This document shows, piece by piece, positions 62,274-64,000 of a stretch of DNA of 64,000 bases. Source of the stretch: Streptomyces antarcticus (lineage in GTDB: Bacteria > Actinomycetota > Actinomycetes > Streptomycetales > Streptomycetaceae). The notes under the pieces were generated by a model. That model had not been told where the DNA came from and made no database searches. It saw only the letters and a list, made by a program, of their open reading frames with translations. Position numbers and translations under genes: made by a program. Location: contig NZ_JAPNLM010000021.1 of NCBI RefSeq assembly GCF_026627255.1, positions 62,001 through 126,000 of the forward strand, read 5' to 3'. Numbering within the stretch: the first letter of the stretch is position 1; every line of letters starts with the position of its first letter.

Positions 62274-62925
62274 GTGATCACGGCGTCGTAGCCGTCTTGG
62301 ATAGCCCCGTTCAGCGGGCCGAACCCGCGCTGCTTCGGGAAGCTGGTGGCTGTGCTGCGACGTGAGGGTGCGGATGCGGTCCGCAAGGGCCGGCCGTGGA
62401 GCCTTCCGCTGCAGGACCGGGCACTGCTGGTCGCGGCGTACTGGCGCACCAACCTGACGATGCGCCAACTCGCCCCCTTGTTCGGGGTGTCCAAGTCGGT
62501 CGCGGACGGCATCATCGACCACTTCGGGCCGATGCTCACGCTCCAGCCCCGCAAACGGTTCGCCGAGGACGCCGTGCTCATCGTTGACGGCACCTGGCCC
62601 CGACCCGCGACCACACCATCGCCGCACAGTCGAAGAACTACCGGTACTCCACCATCCAGCAGGTCGTCATCGACGCCGACACCCGCATGGTCGTCGCGGT
62701 GGGCAGACTGCTTGCCGGAATCCGTAACGACTGCAAGGCCTGGGAGGATTCCGGCGCCAAGGCCGCCATCAGCAAGACCCTCACCGTCGCTGACGCCGGC
62801 TACCCCGGGCACCGGACTCGTCATGCCACACCGCCGGCGCAAAGGCGAAGAACCGATTGGCCGCCCGGTGCCCCGCGTCAACTCGCCCACCAATTGGGAT
62901 GCGCGCGACAAGAGCGCTTGGTAAG
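62274..62925 (+). pseudogene. Broken IS5-type transposase gene
   Basis: GTG 62274 starts VITAS, but an in-frame TAG follows at 62289-62291. The sequence then reads LQDRALLVAAYWRTNLTMRQ and FGVSKSVADGIIDHFGPMLT, the HTH region, changes frame near 62610 for QQVVIDADTRMVVAVGRLLA, shifts again near 62810 (GTGLVMPHRRRKGEEP) and ends without the catalytic Glu region. A nonsense codon and two frameshifts make it non-functional. Confidence 0.8.
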
Positions 62926-63041
62926 GACACGCCGGCGCGGCGCGCGCGGTCGCTGACTTCGTAGCGGTGGGCGATCTCGGTGCGGTGGCGCGGGCACGGA
63001 GTCGTGCCCGCTGTCGATCTCCGCCTACTCGCCGGACGTTC

Positions 63042-63236
63042 TCACTTCCGGCGACCGCACAGTGCGCGAGTGATCTCGGCGACGGAGCGGAGAATCGCGG
63101 CTCGGTCCTGGGCCGGGGCACTCTGCAAGGACTGACGGACGATCACCACGACCGTTGCCGCGGTCACGGTGGTGGTCAGCACCACGACGATCCCCTGCGT
63201 GGCCAGCAGGACGAACAAAACGTGGAACGTACTCAT
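63042..63236 (-). CDS. Small one-helix membrane protein
   Basis: 64 residues with one hydrophobic helix (VLFVLLATQGIVVVLTTTVT) followed by a basic cytoplasmic part ending LCGRRK. The ATG at 63236 (or 63239) has CGGAG upstream. It is divergent from the HTH/NTPase gene at 63435. Function unknown. Confidence 0.7.
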   Translation of the reverse strand: MSTFHVLFVLLATQGIVVVLTTTVTAATVVVIVRQSLQSAPAQDRAAILRSVAEITRALCGRRK

Positions 63237-63434
63237 CATTGACTCCGATGGATGCGTTGTGGGGAGCGGGACAACCCCCATCACGTCCGTCCACCGGTGT
63301 GTCCATCGACTGCCCCGCCCCGGACTGGACAGGCGGTGTTCCGGACGGCGGTTGGCGGGCCTACGCTGACAGCCATCCGACGCGTTCGTTGTGGACGCGC
63401 TGGACGGCTGTCGAAGGGACGGGCCGGTAGCCCC

Positions 63435-64000
63435 ATGACGCAGTACGACACCGCGGCCGCGCTGGAGGAAGGGTTCTTCGCCGATCTCCAGAGTGTGGAA
63501 CACCTACGCCGACAGCTACCAGTGGGCGTGCGCCCCTCCCTGCGAGAGCTTGCCGCGCGCGTGGAGCGCTCGCACAACACCGTCGACAACTGGCTGAGCG
63601 GCAAGGCGTTCCCCGCGGACGTGGACGTCCTGGCCGGTGTGATCGCCGGCATCAGGCAGGCAGCAGCCGCCCATGGCGGCATCGCCGCCCGTGACGCAGC
63701 ACTGCTCGATCCGCAGCGGTGGCGGCAGCGGCACACAGCGGTCAACCGGGCCCGCGTCCGGGAGGCCGAACAAGCACGGTTGGGGCAACGGGCAGCCGCC
63801 GACCTGGCCGCCGCCGAGGCAAGGGCCCAACGCGATGCCCTGACCGACCCGCCCCAGCGCCTGGACCGTTGGACGGCGGCCCAATTGCGCGTCCATCCGT
63901 CAATCTCCGGCATCAGCTCGCCTTCCACCGGCTTCGTCCTCCCCTCCTACGTCGAGCGCCCCCACGACCAGCAGTTGCGCGAGGTGCTACGGACCGCGGT
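63435..64000 (+). CDS. HTH-NTPase (STAND-like) protein, N-terminal part (3' end outside window)
   Basis: The frame is open from ATG 63435 to the window end (188 residues). A helix-turn-helix is present at ~32-58 (RPSLRELAARVERSHNTVDN and WLSGKAFP), followed by a charged helical segment. The last residues (GFVLPSYVERPHDQQLREVL) lead into the region where related proteins carry a Walker-A-bearing NTPase domain, often followed by TPR. It appears to be an HTH regulator fused to a signalling NTPase; the ATPase part is not visible here. Confidence 0.75.
   Translation, partial: MTQYDTAAALEEGFFADLQSVEHLRRQLPVGVRPSLRELAARVERSHNTVDNWLSGKAFPADVDVLAGVIAGIRQAAAAHGGIAARDAALLDPQRWRQRHTAVNRARVREAEQARLGQRAAADLAAAEARAQRDALTDPPQRLDRWTAAQLRVHPSISGISSPSTGFVLPSYVERPHDQQLREVLRTA

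Noticed and set aside
1..64000. tRNA, rRNA or riboswitch genes
   Set aside because: No cloverleaf with a CCA-type end, 16S/23S core sequence or known riboswitch motif was recognised by eye; a covariance-model search is needed to exclude them.

Overview
The window looks like chromosomal DNA of a Streptomyces-type actinomycete. It is very GC-rich throughout, with near-universal G/C third codon positions, many GTG and some TTG starts behind GGAGG-like ribosome sites, and families typical of that genus: XRE+DUF5753 regulators, GAF/PP2C phosphatases, STAS antagonists, HATPase_c anti-sigma-like proteins, DUF4328, DUF4262 and DUF2231. I saw no rRNA, tRNA, CRISPR array or core ribosomal operon. The many gene relics and insertion-sequence fragments suggest an accessory or chromosome-arm region; that is inference.

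Layout. 0-7 kb: end of a small gene, an HTTM membrane protein, an XRE/DUF5753 regulator, a phytoene-desaturase-like oxidoreductase coupled to an SRPBCC protein, a YbdK carboxylate-amine ligase and small stress proteins. 7.4-12.3 kb: an asparagine-synthetase-type amidotransferase resembling N-acetylglutaminylglutamine (NAGGN) synthesis enzymes, an S9 peptidase and a shortened glycosyltransferase. 12.3-24.6 kb: flavodoxin-fold reductase, FUSC membrane protein, hemerythrin, MSMEG_6728-like protein, a GAF-PP2C phosphatase, a large KatE-type catalase, an inverted pair of three-helix-bundle proteins around a broken epimerase, a lipid-kinase-like protein, an HNH-like protein and a DUF2231 protein. 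24.7-38 kb: signalling genes (two PP2C phosphatases, STAS, two HATPase proteins) mixed with relics. 38-48.5 kb: secreted and membrane proteins, a flavin-type oxidoreductase, a P60-like protein and an IS5-type unit bounded by ~100-bp inverted repeats. 49-55 kb: STAS and MerR genes and a cold-type cluster (CBS protein, DEAD-box helicase, CspA). 55-64 kb: ICL/PEP-mutase family protein, PIG-L deacetylase, DUF4262, an AbiEii-like toxin-antitoxin pair, transposase and recombinase relics, and a truncated HTH/NTPase gene at the right edge.

The most striking feature is a duplicated divergent module: STAS gene (-) / long repeat-rich leader / MerR-like gene (+). In copy A (26.4-28.1 kb) the STAS gene is intact and the MerR gene is broken. 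In copy B (49.2-51.0 kb) the STAS gene is broken and the MerR gene is intact. Both leaders keep the same predicted promoter (TAGACA-17-TATGGT), a 65-bp element present three times over the two copies, and a perfect 14-bp hairpin just before the MerR ribosome site. This reads as a structured, possibly attenuating, RNA whose two flanking genes decayed reciprocally after duplication.

Functional themes. The PP2C phosphatases, HATPase proteins and STAS proteins are the parts of partner-switching control of sigma factors, but no sigma factor gene lies in the window. Several neighbours (catalase, hemerythrin, GlsB-type protein, CspA, helicase) are stress genes such a circuit could control. About fifteen relics (MerR, STAS, PP2C N-termini, SRPBCC, SDR, epimerase, inositol monophosphatase, VOC, pterin dehydratase, transposases, recombinase) show that duplication and decay have shaped this segment.
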